DNA from: Bacteroidales bacterium
GTDB taxonomy: Bacteria > Bacteroidota > Bacteroidia > Bacteroidales > F082
DNA: 41,774 nucleotides
NCBI GenBank assembly: GCA_017632935.1
Contig: JAGBQJ010000020.1
Location: 1 to 41,774, forward strand
Direction: 5' to 3'
Position numbers and translations under genes: made by a program. Shown here one piece after another: positions 15,947-24,769 of this stretch (position 1 is the stretch's first letter; every line of letters starts with the position of its first letter). A model generated the notes under the pieces. That model was given only the letters and a program-made list of their open reading frames with translations. It was not told the origin of the DNA and did not search any database.

Positions 15947-16978
15947 TTATTTACTAGTCCTACTATAACTCAACCCCAACGTATAGAATTGTGTCTCAAC
16001 CTCTGCGCCCGTCAGCTCCACCTCCAAGGCACAGTTTTCCTTAATCTGGCTTATGAGCGAAAGCCTCTCGGTGCGTAGCTCACCCTCCTGCAAAGTGTTG
16101 AGCGGGAAATACTCCTCGGCCAACAAGTAGTCGGCCTTCCCCTTCTCAATAACCCTCACATGAAGCATTACATCGGTCACCCGACCCGGGCCCAAATTGT
16201 GCAAGTCAACTTCCATTTCGCAGTTAGCCTTGGCGTTCACCGATGTCGGCTTCGACTCAAACTTCACGCTTTTGATAAGCAGGCTGGGCGCGTCATCGAC
16301 GGGAACGGCCTCCATTCGGGCATCGACATAATCCTCGGGGATCTGTCCCATCAACCAACCCTTCATGGTGGTCTCCAGATAATAATACCGCTTCCCACGA
16401 AACATGAGATAACGCTCGGCCTCTACCCCATCGCAATGCACGCCAATGGCCATATGCTCGGGCAGCACCAACAGGATGAAATCGACGTCCATCTCATAAA
16501 GCAAGGCGGTCAGCAAGGCCACCTTGTCCTCGCAGTCGCCACAGCCATCCACCAAAGTCTCTATTGGAAAGCGGACATACTCATCTGTACCCTTGCTGTC
16601 GGCATCGTGAACGTATGGCAAAGACTGCACGAAAGTGAGTGCCAGATTGATCTTTTCCAGCTCCGAGGTGGCATTGCGGCTGAATTCATTCGCCAAGGCC
16701 TGCATCACAGGCCGGTCGTGCTCCGAAAGCATGAAACTATAGTAATTAGGCGGCAGTTCGTCACCTTGAAACTTGTAACGATAAGCCAGATGCTCACGGT
16801 CGTAACGGAAATAGCGGTAGAGCTCTTTGCTGATATTCAGCGAGATGGCGCAATTCTTCTTGTTGTATTCCCACGCGTGTTCCACCGCAAAATAGCCATC
16901 GCGCTCCACCACGGAATGGGCCGAAGCGGTGAGGCTGACGATGGCCATTAATAAAACAAGGTGCAAACGCGCTTGCAT
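15947..16978 (-). CDS. Secreted transglutaminase-like protein
   Basis: 343 residues from MQARLHLVLLMAIVSLTASAHS, a signal peptide; an upstream ATG 10 codons earlier is possible. The core shows the papain-like transglutaminase fold: the catalytic cysteine is in VDGCGDCEDKVALLTALL, the histidine in LPEHMAIGVHC, and the acidic partner probably in YYYLETTMKGW. Such proteins are usually peptidases or amidases rather than cross-linkers. The C-terminal ~100 residues look like an Ig-type beta domain (LLIKSVKFESKPTSVNAKANCEMEVDLHNLGPG split over strands). It follows the S41 protease gene by 51 bp on the same strand, suggesting a joint role in extracytoplasmic protein turnover. Confidence 0.75.
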   Translation of the reverse strand: MQARLHLVLLMAIVSLTASAHSVVERDGYFAVEHAWEYNKKNCAISLNISKELYRYFRYDREHLAYRYKFQGDELPPNYYSFMLSEHDRPVMQALANEFSRNATSELEKINLALTFVQSLPYVHDADSKGTDEYVRFPIETLVDGCGDCEDKVALLTALLYEMDVDFILLVLPEHMAIGVHCDGVEAERYLMFRGKRYYYLETTMKGWLMGQIPEDYVDARMEAVPVDDAPSLLIKSVKFESKPTSVNAKANCEMEVDLHNLGPGRVTDVMLHVRVIEKGKADYLLAEEYFPLNTLQEGELRTERLSLISQIKENCALEVELTGAEVETQFYTLGLSYSRTSK

Positions 16979-17029
16979 GGGATGGATTGTTTTCCCATTT
17001 AAACGCAAAAACTGTGCTAAAATTGCGGG

Positions 17030-20000
17030 TTATTCCCCCCAATAATGGAAATCCTTCAATTCATCCAGCAATTCCTTCACGGCGGCTTCCAGCTGTTCGT
17101 CCACACCATCGGCCATTTTCTCGGGCGTGTTGCGCACCTTCACATCAGGCTCCAACTGAGTGTTTTCCAGCCAGTTGCCTTGCTCGGTACGGTAACCCAC
17201 CACGGGTAGACCGAAATACAGGGACGGATCTTGCAAGGTCTCCCAAGTCACGCTCGACATGGTGCCGGGCACGGGCATACCGACGAGTTTGCCCATCTTC
17301 TTGTACTTGTAGACCCAAGGCGTGCCATGCGCGTTGCTGTAGTTGGCCTCACCCACAATCATAATGGAAGGTTTGTTGTAACGCCGCGAAGGCATCACGC
17401 AAGCCACGCTGTCGTTGATGACTTGTTCGAGGTATTTCTCACCGCTGAAGAGTATCTCGATGTCCTCGTGCAGGCGACCGCCGCCGTTGAAACGGGTGTC
17501 GATGACAATGCCATCGCAGAGGTTGTATTTGCCGAGGATTTGTGAATACACGTCACGGTAGCTGGCGTCGCCCATGCTCTTGATGTGGACATAGCCCAGA
17601 CGCCCGTTGGACAGTTTCTTCACCACCTCCTCATTGTGCTTCACCCAACGGTTGTAAAGCAGATCGTTCATCGCGCCGTGGCTGATGGGCTTCACAGTCT
17701 CCTCCCAAGTCTTTCCGCCATCGGAGACGGTCACAAGGACGGTCTTATCCTTCTTGTTGTTGAGCAAAGGATAGTAGTCCATACCTTTCGTAATCTCCAC
17801 ACCGTCAATCTTTTCAATGATGCAACCGACCTTCACTTTCGACTTGCCCTTGTCAAAGGGACCGCCTTCCACCACCTCGGCAATCTTCAGGCCGTCGCCT
17901 TTGTAGTCGAGGTCGAGGAGCACACCGAACTCCGCCGTGGCGTCTCCTTTGCTTGAAGGCCTGTAGCCCGAACCGGTGTGCGACACATTCAGCTCGCCCA
18001 AGATTTCGCTCAACATCTCCGAGAAGTCGTAGTTGTTGTTGATATGCGCCAAGAAAGGCTGGTAAGCCTCTTTCATCATCGCCAAGTCCACGCCATGATG
18101 GTCCTTCATGAAGAAACGCTTCTCGATTTGCAGGAAGACGTGGTTGAACATATACTCGCGTTCCTCAGCGAGGTTGAGTTCCATAATGGCGTCATATTTT
18201 ATAGGAGTGGACTTGCCGGCTTTGTCGAATTTTTGCAGGTTATTGCCCGAGAGCACATAAAGATTGTCGCCCTTCATCCTCAGCTGGGCACCGCCCTGTC
18301 CCAGTTTCTTCGTGATCTTCATCGACTTCTCGCGCACATCCATCTCCCAAAGGTCGTAGCCTTTCTCGAACGAGGTCATGAAATAGAGCTTCTCGCCATC
18401 GTTGGTCAGCGCCATGCCACTCAGGCTCGACGACATCGGGGTCAGACGGAGGACACGGTCTTGCAGATGCTCCAAGTCCACCTCAATCTTCTTGGGTTCT
18501 TTGGGTTTCTCATCCTTCTTGTCATCTTTTTTATCGTCCTTCTTGTCTTTTTTCTTGTCCTTGCCCTCGTCCTTGGATTCGTCTTTCTTATTGTCTTTGT
18601 CTTTGCTGCCTTTTTCCGTTTCCTTCAGCAAGGCATATTCCTCTTTGTTCAAGCGGAACTTGTCGTAGGCATCTTGGTTGAGGAAGGCGATGAAAGCATC
18701 CCGTTGGCTGCCCCAAGAGGCATGGGAACGCATTCCATATCTATCTGAATTATAAATAATTGCATTACCATCCAACACCCATTGCGGGTCATCGTCGAAA
18801 TAGGCGCTCTCGGTGATGTTGTAGATCTTCATATCACCGCTGGCCGACACGATGCCGACATCCGAATAGGGGTCGCGCATGTGGGTAATCAAGGTCACGG
18901 CGAACCACTTGCCGTCGGGCGACCATTCATAGCCCAAGCTGCCGTAATGCTGCGTGCCATCCGTGATTTGACGCACTTCCTTTGAGGCTATATTATAGAC
19001 CTTCAGAATATTACGATTCTCAATAAAGGCAATTTCCTTGCCATCGGGCGAATACTCAGGATTGCTGCGCTCGATACCGTCGTTGTCGAACAGCGGCTTC
19101 TCGTCAATCAAGGTGGCATAGGCGAAGTTATAATCCTCTTTGCGGACGATGGTGGCTTGGTAGAGGTTCCAGTAACCGTCGCGTTCAGAGGCATAGACCA
19201 AGGTGCGGCCATCCTTCGAGAACGATGGGCTACGCTCGGCTTGTGCGGTATGTGTGATTTGCTTGGTGGTGGCATATTCGTCGACACCTGTCACGAAGAC
19301 TTCGCCGCGCGAGACGAAGGCCATCTGTTTGCCGTCGTCGCTCAGCGCAAAGCTGCCAACACCTTTGAAGTCCTGCTTCACCAGCTGTTCCTCCGCTTGG
19401 TCATTGACGATTTCGATGTTCACCTTTTGTGGCTCGCCGCCAATGCGTTGCGTGTAAATCTCGCCCATGTAGCCATAGCACATCAGGCCATTGTTGGCTA
19501 CACTCAAGAAGCGTACGGGGTGCGTCTTGAAATGGGTCACTGCCTCAACGTTTTCCAGGTTGTTGGCAGGCGCCTTATACACGTTGAAGCTGCCATTGTT
19601 ACATTCGCTCAAAAACACGACCTCTTGGTAGCCTGGCAAATATCTTGGATCGCGGTCTTCGCCTACGTTGGTGGTCAGGATAGTATGCGTCTTTTTCTTG
19701 GCGTTGTAATACACCACATCACGGGCCACGGAAGAAGTGTGATGCTTACGCCACACGTTCTCGCTGCCCTTGCGGTCGTAATACAAGAACGACTTGCCAT
19801 CTTTATCGAACGACATGCTGCACACGGGTACGGCCACCACCTGCTCGGGGCGACCGCCTTCGGTGCTTACCTTATACAATTCGGTAATCCAGCCTGAGGC
19901 AAACTGCACGTTCTCAGCGGCTTTCTGGATTTGGGCAGAGAAATAAATCTCCTTGCCATCGGGTGAGAATGCCAAAGGAATCTCACTGGCCGAGTTGGTG

Positions 20001-20302
20001 GTGATGCGTTTGGCCACGCCGCCTTCGGCCGAGACCAAATAGATGTCGAAATTGCCATTGCGGTCAGTGGCGAAGGCAATTTGTTTGCCGTCGGGCGACC
20101 ACACTGGGTCGGCATCGTAAGCGACGTTCGTCGTGATTTGTTGGGCTTTGCCGCCACTGGCATTCACCACATAGATGTCGCCTTTATAGCAGAAAGCAAT
20201 CTTGTCGCCCTGAGGCGAAATCACGTTGTGGCGCAGCCACAGCGGCTGGGCCGAGAGTTGGAATGCCATGGCAAGCAGGGCAAAGAGAACGAGTTTTTTC
20301 AT
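17030..20302 (-). CDS. Tricorn-like S41 protease with beta-propeller and PDZ domains
   Basis: 1090 residues with signal peptide MKKLVLFALLAMAFQLSAQ. The N-terminal half carries many PD40/WD40-like repeats (WSPDGKQIAFATDRNGN, FSPDGKEIYFSA, YSPDGKEIAFIENRN), forming one or two beta-propellers. A Lys/Asp-rich tract (18487-18620 region) separates this from the catalytic half. That half has a tricorn C1-like segment, a PDZ domain (VGCIIEKIDGVEITKGMDY) and the S41 core, with VIDTRFNGGGRLHED and the nucleophile serine in EANYSNAHGTPW. It probably degrades peptides in the periplasm or at the surface. It sits 24 bp downstream of the FAH-family gene, in an apparent exonuclease-FAH-protease-transglutaminase run on minus. 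Confidence 0.9.
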   Translation of the reverse strand: MKKLVLFALLAMAFQLSAQPLWLRHNVISPQGDKIAFCYKGDIYVVNASGGKAQQITTNVAYDADPVWSPDGKQIAFATDRNGNFDIYLVSAEGGVAKRITTNSASEIPLAFSPDGKEIYFSAQIQKAAENVQFASGWITELYKVSTEGGRPEQVVAVPVCSMSFDKDGKSFLYYDRKGSENVWRKHHTSSVARDVVYYNAKKKTHTILTTNVGEDRDPRYLPGYQEVVFLSECNNGSFNVYKAPANNLENVEAVTHFKTHPVRFLSVANNGLMCYGYMGEIYTQRIGGEPQKVNIEIVNDQAEEQLVKQDFKGVGSFALSDDGKQMAFVSRGEVFVTGVDEYATTKQITHTAQAERSPSFSKDGRTLVYASERDGYWNLYQATIVRKEDYNFAYATLIDEKPLFDNDGIERSNPEYSPDGKEIAFIENRNILKVYNIASKEVRQITDGTQHYGSLGYEWSPDGKWFAVTLITHMRDPYSDVGIVSASGDMKIYNITESAYFDDDPQWVLDGNAIIYNSDRYGMRSHASWGSQRDAFIAFLNQDAYDKFRLNKEEYALLKETEKGSKDKDNKKDESKDEGKDKKKDKKDDKKDDKKDEKPKEPKKIEVDLEHLQDRVLRLTPMSSSLSGMALTNDGEKLYFMTSFEKGYDLWEMDVREKSMKITKKLGQGGAQLRMKGDNLYVLSGNNLQKFDKAGKSTPIKYDAIMELNLAEEREYMFNHVFLQIEKRFFMKDHHGVDLAMMKEAYQPFLAHINNNYDFSEMLSEILGELNVSHTGSGYRPSSKGDATAEFGVLLDLDYKGDGLKIAEVVEGGPFDKGKSKVKVGCIIEKIDGVEITKGMDYYPLLNNKKDKTVLVTVSDGGKTWEETVKPISHGAMNDLLYNRWVKHNEEVVKKLSNGRLGYVHIKSMGDASYRDVYSQILGKYNLCDGIVIDTRFNGGGRLHEDIEILFSGEKYLEQVINDSVACVMPSRRYNKPSIMIVGEANYSNAHGTPWVYKYKKMGKLVGMPVPGTMSSVTWETLQDPSLYFGLPVVGYRTEQGNWLENTQLEPDVKVRNTPEKMADGVDEQLEAAVKELLDELKDFHYWGE

Positions 20303-20326
20303 AGGATTTATTTTATTGATTCTTAA

Positions 20327-20938
20327 TTATTTAATACAAAAAGAAAACAATGATTCATCTTCGAGAAACAACTCCAACGTATCGCCTACATGCACCTCAC
20401 CCACGCCTTGTGGTGTTCCTGTGAAGATGAAGTCGCCTTCGTTCAAGGTGACGAAACGGGAAACATGGGCAATGATTCTATCAAAACTGAAAATCATGTC
20501 GCGGCTATGGCCTTGCTGTCTCCACTCGCCGTTGAGTTTCATGCCAAAAGCGATGTCTTCAGGGTGTTTTAATCCACTGATTTTCTTGAAACTGCCCATC
20601 GGAGCGGAACTGTCGAAAGCTTTGGCGATTTCCCAAGGATGGCCTTTGGCTTTGCACTGGTTCTGTAGGTCTCGTGCGGTGAAGTCTATACCCACAGTGA
20701 TGGCATCATAGTACTCAGAAGCCATTTTCTCGTCAATCGCCTTACCTGTTTTGCAGATGTGCAGCACCAACTCCGTTTCGTAATTGACCTCCTTACTGAA
20801 ATCGGGATAGGGAAAAGGCTCGCCTGCAGGCAACAAAGCCGTTTCGGGCTTCATGAAAAACATGGGCTCGGTCGGCAAGGCATTGTCCAATTCCTTGACA
20901 TGCGCCAGATAGTTACGTCCTATGCAGATGATTTTCAT
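20327..20938 (-). CDS. Fumarylacetoacetate hydrolase family protein
   Basis: 203 residues, the short single-domain form. Family motifs: IICIGRNYLAHVKEL, FFMKPETALL, metal-binding EVNYETELVLHI (Glu pair), AITVGIDFTARDLQNQ, KAFDSSAPMG and FTGTPQGVGEVHVGD. Members hydrolyse acylpyruvates or decarboxylate/isomerise dicarboxylic intermediates; oxaloacetate decarboxylase-like FAHD1 activity is one option. Overlaps the exonuclease gene by 4 bp, so translation is coupled. Cytoplasmic; no signal. Substrate cannot be told from context. Confidence 0.9.
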   Translation of the reverse strand: MKIICIGRNYLAHVKELDNALPTEPMFFMKPETALLPAGEPFPYPDFSKEVNYETELVLHICKTGKAIDEKMASEYYDAITVGIDFTARDLQNQCKAKGHPWEIAKAFDSSAPMGSFKKISGLKHPEDIAFGMKLNGEWRQQGHSRDMIFSFDRIIAHVSRFVTLNEGDFIFTGTPQGVGEVHVGDTLELFLEDESLFSFCIK

Positions 20939-21753
20939 CGTTTTACATTTTTTCCACCCATGCGCAGCTTGATGGCAGTCACCACCTTTTTCGTATAGAG
21001 CGGGAAGTCGTTTTTCATGATCCAGTCGTAATAGGGCGGCTCTTTACGAAACACATCCTCGACACGCTCGCCTTTATGTTTACCGAACATGAAGACTTCC
21101 TTGCCTTCCTCATCGAAAATGATCTGTCCCGAAAGGTCGGCGTTCTTATGATGGGCAGAGAACTCCGAGAGCTGCTTCATGTCGTTGACCGGCCCCTGCG
21201 ACTTATTTCCTTTACCATCTTCATAATCAACACCTTGGTATTTGTCGAGCATCGCACGGAGCACATCGTAAGTGGCTTTGGTATCGGCCATGGCACCATG
21301 CGCACCTTCCAACTCAGCATGGCAGAAATAACGATAGGCACTCTTCAGGTTGCGTGGTTCCATCTTCATGTAGATATTCATCACGTCGATGAAGTCGCGA
21401 CTTTTGAGGTCGAAATCATAGTCCACACGGAGGAACTCCTCCACCAGCATCGGAAGGTCAAACTTCAGGATGTTGTAGCCCGCCAAGTCGGCATTGCCAA
21501 TGAAGGAAGCTATTTCCTTGGCTTTCTCGCGGAACGTGGGCTTGTCGGCCACCATCTCATTCGTATAACCATGCACCGAAGTAGACTCGGCAGAAATTGG
21601 CATCTCGGGATTCAAGAGCCAGACACGTTGTTCCTCGTCGCCGTTCACGTTGATTTTCAGCACACTCATCTCCACGATGCGGTCTTGCGAGGGATTCAGG
21701 CCCGTTGTCTCCAAGTCGAAAAAGGCTATTGGACGTTTCAGATTCAGTTCCAT
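20935..21753 (-). CDS. DEDDh 3'-5' exonuclease
   Basis: 272 residues. Exo I motif FFDLETTGLNPSQD, Exo II AGYNILKFDLPML, Exo III HGAMADTKATYDVL with the DEDDh histidine; together they mark a DnaQ/RNase T-superfamily exonuclease. The C-terminal ~60 residues (FGKHKGERVEDVFRKEPPYYDWI) match the small tail domain found on ExoX-like exonucleases. It probably acts on DNA ends in repair or proofreading-like roles, but is a stand-alone enzyme, not the polymerase III epsilon subunit. First gene of the minus-strand run, with a divergent promoter shared with the DUF3276 gene. Confidence 0.9.
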   Translation of the reverse strand: MELNLKRPIAFFDLETTGLNPSQDRIVEMSVLKINVNGDEEQRVWLLNPEMPISAESTSVHGYTNEMVADKPTFREKAKEIASFIGNADLAGYNILKFDLPMLVEEFLRVDYDFDLKSRDFIDVMNIYMKMEPRNLKSAYRYFCHAELEGAHGAMADTKATYDVLRAMLDKYQGVDYEDGKGNKSQGPVNDMKQLSEFSAHHKNADLSGQIIFDEEGKEVFMFGKHKGERVEDVFRKEPPYYDWIMKNDFPLYTKKVVTAIKLRMGGKNVKR

Positions 21754-21783
21754 AAGGTTACAGATTTAACTTCGTTTTGAGTG

Positions 21784-21832
21784 CAAAAATAATACATAAA
21801 AGGCAGCAATATCCATTTTTTTCCTATTTTTG
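21784..21832. promoter_or_regulatory. Divergent -7 boxes for exonuclease and DUF3276 genes
   Basis: CAAAAATA (21784-21791) reads TATTTTTG on minus toward the exonuclease. TATTTTTG (21825-21832) points to the DUF3276 gene. Both match TAnnTTTG; -33 boxes are not clear. Confidence 0.5.
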
Positions 21833-21886
21833 CCCCACTTTTCAAACATAATAGACCAATTAGAAAGTATCAAATTATTGAAAGAC

Positions 21887-22264
21887 ATGATGGAAGAAAA
21901 TGAAATGAAAGAAAGAGAAGAGCTGTTCTCGAAGGCAGTGAAAGCAGGAAAGAGAACTTACTTTTTCGATGTGAAAGCCACGAAAAACGACGAAAAGTAC
22001 ATCACCATAACCGAAAGCAAGCGCCGTTTCGACGAAGGTCTGCAACGCTTCTTCTACGAGAAGCACAAGATTTTCCTCTATAAGGAAGACTTCGAGAAGG
22101 TCTCCAAAGGCCTGACCGATGCCATCAAATACATCGAGACGGGTGAGTATCCTGCCGACTATTACGACCAGCCCGAGCCGCGTCACTACGAGCACACGGA
22201 AGGCGAAAGCCACACCGAAATCGATAGTGCCATCGACAAATGGTTCGACAGCTTGGACAAATAA
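21887..22264 (+). CDS. DUF3276 (PUR-domain) protein
   Basis: 125 residues if it starts at MMEENEMKEREELF; the next codon is also ATG. A TTG codon at 21830 would extend the frame but lies inside the -7 box, so it is rejected. The core GKRTYFFDVKATKNDEKYITITESKRR and the following FYEKHKIFLYKEDFEKVSKGLTDAI match DUF3276/PUR-alpha-like nucleic-acid binding domains. The tail is acidic (EHTEGESHTEIDSAID). Such proteins are small DNA/RNA-binding factors of Bacteroidota with ill-defined roles. A terminator follows, separating it from parA. Confidence 0.85.
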   Translation: MMEENEMKEREELFSKAVKAGKRTYFFDVKATKNDEKYITITESKRRFDEGLQRFFYEKHKIFLYKEDFEKVSKGLTDAIKYIETGEYPADYYDQPEPRHYEHTEGESHTEIDSAIDKWFDSLDK

Positions 22265-22288
22265 ACATTCCATAACGTTACACACAGA

Positions 22289-22314
22289 GGCCGCAGCAAC
22301 TTGCGGCCTTTTTT
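22289..22314 (+). terminator. Intrinsic terminator after the DUF3276 gene
   Basis: GGCCGCA (22289-22295) and TGCGGCC (22302-22308) form a 7-bp GC stem with a 6-base loop, followed by T6. Confidence 0.9.
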
Positions 22315-22341
22315 GTTGCCCTTTTCCTGAGCGACAAAAAC

Positions 22342-22370
22342 TTATCAACAAATCGTTATTGTGTTGATAA
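22342..22370. promoter_or_regulatory. Inverted pair of DnaA-box-like sites upstream of parA
   Basis: TTATCAACA (22342-22350) and TGTTGATAA (22362-22370) are exact inverses, spaced by 11 bases. Each differs from the DnaA box TTATCCACA at one base. The arms extend to ACTTATCAACA/TGTTGATAACT with one mismatch. Origin function is not shown. Confidence 0.4.
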
Positions 22371-22409
22371 CTTTCCGTTTGGGTCGGCAATAAATCGCGC
22401 CAAAACGCG

Positions 22410-22417
22410 TATTTTTG
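22410..22417 (+). promoter_or_regulatory. -7 box of the parAB operon
   Basis: TATTTTTG lies 23 bases upstream of the parA ATG and matches TAnnTTTG; a clear -33 box at the right spacing is missing. Confidence 0.45.
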
Positions 22418-22440
22418 TAGCGTAAATTTCAGACTGAAAA

Positions 22441-23220
22441 ATGGGTAAGACAATAGCAATTGCAAACCAAAAAGGCGGCGTGGGCAAGACCACTTCCGCT
22501 ATCAACCTGGCGGCCAGTCTGGCCGTCCTAGAATATAAGACCCTCCTCATCGATGCCGACCCACAAGCCAACGCCACTTCGGGTGTGGGCATCGACCCGA
22601 GGACCGTGGAGACGAGCATCTATGAATGCATCATCGATCAAGTGGACCCGAAGACCGTCATCGCCGAGACCGAGACACCCAATCTCTTCGTGCTTCCCGC
22701 CCATATCGACCTTGTAGGCGCCGAAATCGAGATGATCAACCTGCCTGAGCGTGAGCTGATGATGAAGAAGCTCCTCGCTCCAATCAAGGATGATTACGAC
22801 TTCATCATTATCGACTGTTCACCGTCGCTGGGCTTGGTCACCGTCAACTCGCTCACAGCAGCCGACTCGGTCATCATCCCCGTGCAATGCGAATACTTCG
22901 CCCTCGAAGGCCTCGGTAAGTTACTGAATACCATCAAAATCGTGCAGACCCGACTCAATCCCAATCTCGACATCGAAGGTATCCTGCTCACCATGTTTGA
23001 CACGCGTCTGCGTTTGTCGAAACAAGTGGTCGAAGAGGTCAAGATGCACTTCCAAGACATGGTGTTTGACACCATCATCAACCGAAACACCCGCTTAAGT
23101 GAGGCCCCGAGCTTCGGCAAGACCATCGTCATGTACGACGCCAACAGCACGGGTGCCATCAACTACCTCAACCTCGCCCGCGAGATCCTCGAAAAGAACA
23201 ACTTATCCACCAAAGACTAA
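22441..23220 (+). CDS. parA: Chromosome partitioning ATPase ParA (Soj)
   Basis: 259 residues, typical of chromosomal ParA without an N-terminal HTH. Deviant Walker A motif [16 protein letters not shown] near residues 9-24; Walker A' [14 protein letters not shown]; Walker [15 protein letters not shown]. It binds DNA non-specifically as an ATP dimer and moves ParB-parS complexes. 6 bp before parB. No parS-like palindrome was recognised nearby. Confidence 0.95.
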   Translation: MGKTIAIANQKGGVGKTTSAINLAASLAVLEYKTLLIDADPQANATSGVGIDPRTVETSIYECIIDQVDPKTVIAETETPNLFVLPAHIDLVGAEIEMINLPERELMMKKLLAPIKDDYDFIIIDCSPSLGLVTVNSLTAADSVIIPVQCEYFALEGLGKLLNTIKIVQTRLNPNLDIEGILLTMFDTRLRLSKQVVEEVKMHFQDMVFDTIINRNTRLSEAPSFGKTIVMYDANSTGAINYLNLAREILEKNNLSTKD

Positions 23221-23226
23221 CACGCC

Positions 23227-24117
23227 ATGCCTGACAAGAACAGAAAATCATTGGGACGCGGTCTCGACAGCATCCTGCAAAGCCCCGAAACCGACATCAC
23301 CAGCCGTGACATTAGCGGCGATTTCGTGGCCGGTGCCGTGGCCGAAATCGACATCAACCTCATCGAGACCAATCCCTTCCAGCCCCGCACCGAATTCGAC
23401 GAGACCGCCTTGCGCGAACTGGCTCAGTCCATCAAGGAACAAGGTGTGATCCAACCCGTTACGGTCAGGAAGCTTGGCTACAACAAATACCAACTCATCT
23501 CGGGCGAACGCCGTCTGCGTGCCTCCAAGATGGCAGGACTCACCAAGATTCCTGCCTTCATTCGCGTGGCCAACGATGAGCAGATGCTCGAACTCGCCCT
23601 CATCGAGAACATCCACCGCGAAAACCTCAACGCCATTGAGGTGGCCATCTCCTACCAACGCCTTATCGACGAGTGCAACCTCACCCAAGAGGAAGTGAGC
23701 GAGAAGGTAGGCAAGAGCCGTAGCGCCGTAGCCAACTTCTTGAGACTGTTGAAGTTGCCGCCTGAGATACAACTCGCCATCCGCGACGGCCACATCAGCA
23801 TGGGTCACGCCCGTGCCCTCATCAACATCAACGACAAGGAAGAGCAGCTGAAGCTCCTCCAGCAAATCATCATGGAAGAGATGACCGTGCGCCAGACTGA
23901 GGAAATGGCTGACAAAGCCAAGGGCAAAGCCGACAAGGAGCGCAAGCAGACCAACTTCATCCCCGAACACTTCAAGAGCAAGATCAAAACCCTGTCGCAG
24001 ACGCTCAACACCAAAGTGAAGGTGAAACGCGACATCAAGGGTCACGGCAGCGTGGTCATCGACTTCAAGGACGAAGCCGAGTTTGACCGCATCATGGAAT
24101 TGTTCAACAACAAATGA
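23227..24117 (+). CDS. parB: Chromosome partitioning protein ParB (Spo0J)
   Basis: 296 residues. The N-terminal KSLGRGLDSIL motif stimulates ParA ATPase in the family. The CTP-binding/sliding-clamp region follows, with NPFQPRTEFDE, GERRLRASKMAG and ENIHRENLNAIEVA. Then comes the parS-binding HTH (LTQEEVSEKVGKSRSAVANFLRLLKLP), a linker, and a C-terminal dimerisation domain. It loads at parS and spreads. The stop overlaps the ATG of the DUF5683 gene by 4 bp, an arrangement common in Bacteroidales. Confidence 0.95.
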   Translation: MPDKNRKSLGRGLDSILQSPETDITSRDISGDFVAGAVAEIDINLIETNPFQPRTEFDETALRELAQSIKEQGVIQPVTVRKLGYNKYQLISGERRLRASKMAGLTKIPAFIRVANDEQMLELALIENIHRENLNAIEVAISYQRLIDECNLTQEEVSEKVGKSRSAVANFLRLLKLPPEIQLAIRDGHISMGHARALININDKEEQLKLLQQIIMEEMTVRQTEEMADKAKGKADKERKQTNFIPEHFKSKIKTLSQTLNTKVKVKRDIKGHGSVVIDFKDEAEFDRIMELFNNK

Positions 24118-24764
24118 TTGCCATGCCACGCCGCTTCCTGTTCATTCTCGGCATTCTCATGATTGTCGCCTTTCAGAAAACGGAAGCGCAAAACGTGGTA
24201 TTCGACACCGTAGGCAACGCCATCCTCACCGCCGACACGGTGGTGAAGGAAACGAAGACAACCAAACCCATCAAAGCCCAAAAACCACATAGCCCGAAGA
24301 AAGCCACCATCATGTCGGCTTGTCTACCCGGGTTAGGACAGGTCTACAACGGCAAATGGTGGAAGGTACCCATCGTCTATGCCGGATTGGGCGGATTGGG
24401 ATACCTGGTCTACAACAACTACTCCGAATACAACGCCTATCTCCACGCCTACGAATTCAAGACCGGCGACCTGCCCGAAGGGGAAACCCTCAACCAGCAT
24501 GAGACAGACTTGGCCAACAGATACTCCGACAGCCAGTTGCAGACCTACAAGGAATCGTATCGCCGCGACTTCGAGTTCTACACCATCCTGACCATAGCTT
24601 GGTATGGACTGAACATCGTGGATGCCTGCGTCGATGGGCACCTCTACAACTACGACATCAGCGACGACCTCTCGTTCAGCGTTGACCCTTATCGGCCCAT
24701 TGAACAGCCCGTCATGATGCCGAAATACGCCCAAGTGGGGCTATCGTTTAAATTGAACTTTTAA
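24114..24764 (+). CDS. DUF5683 membrane protein
   Basis: 216 residues if it starts at the ATG overlapping the parB stop; the ATG at 24123 is the alternative. An N-terminal hydrophobic signal (RRFLFILGILMIVAF) is followed by the DUF5683 core: KKATIMSACLPGLGQVYNGKWWKVPIVYAGLGGLGYLVY, split here by family-typical Gly/Tyr positions, and a late hydrophobic helix. The C-terminus ends in FKLNF, outer-membrane-like. Function unknown; its conserved place after parB suggests operon transcription rather than a proven role in segregation. Repeat element B begins 5 bp after its stop. Confidence 0.85.
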   Translation: MIAMPRRFLFILGILMIVAFQKTEAQNVVFDTVGNAILTADTVVKETKTTKPIKAQKPHSPKKATIMSACLPGLGQVYNGKWWKVPIVYAGLGGLGYLVYNNYSEYNAYLHAYEFKTGDLPEGETLNQHETDLANRYSDSQLQTYKESYRRDFEFYTILTIAWYGLNIVDACVDGHLYNYDISDDLSFSVDPYRPIEQPVMMPKYAQVGLSFKLNF

Positions 24765-24769
24765 TAATC

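Noticed and set aside
21830-21886. TTG start for the DUF3276 gene
   Set aside because: The codon lies within the -7 promoter box, so it cannot be in the transcript.
22289-22417. Complete oriC upstream of parA
   Set aside because: Only two imperfect DnaA-box-like sites, no clear AT-rich unwinding element, and dnaA is not in the window.
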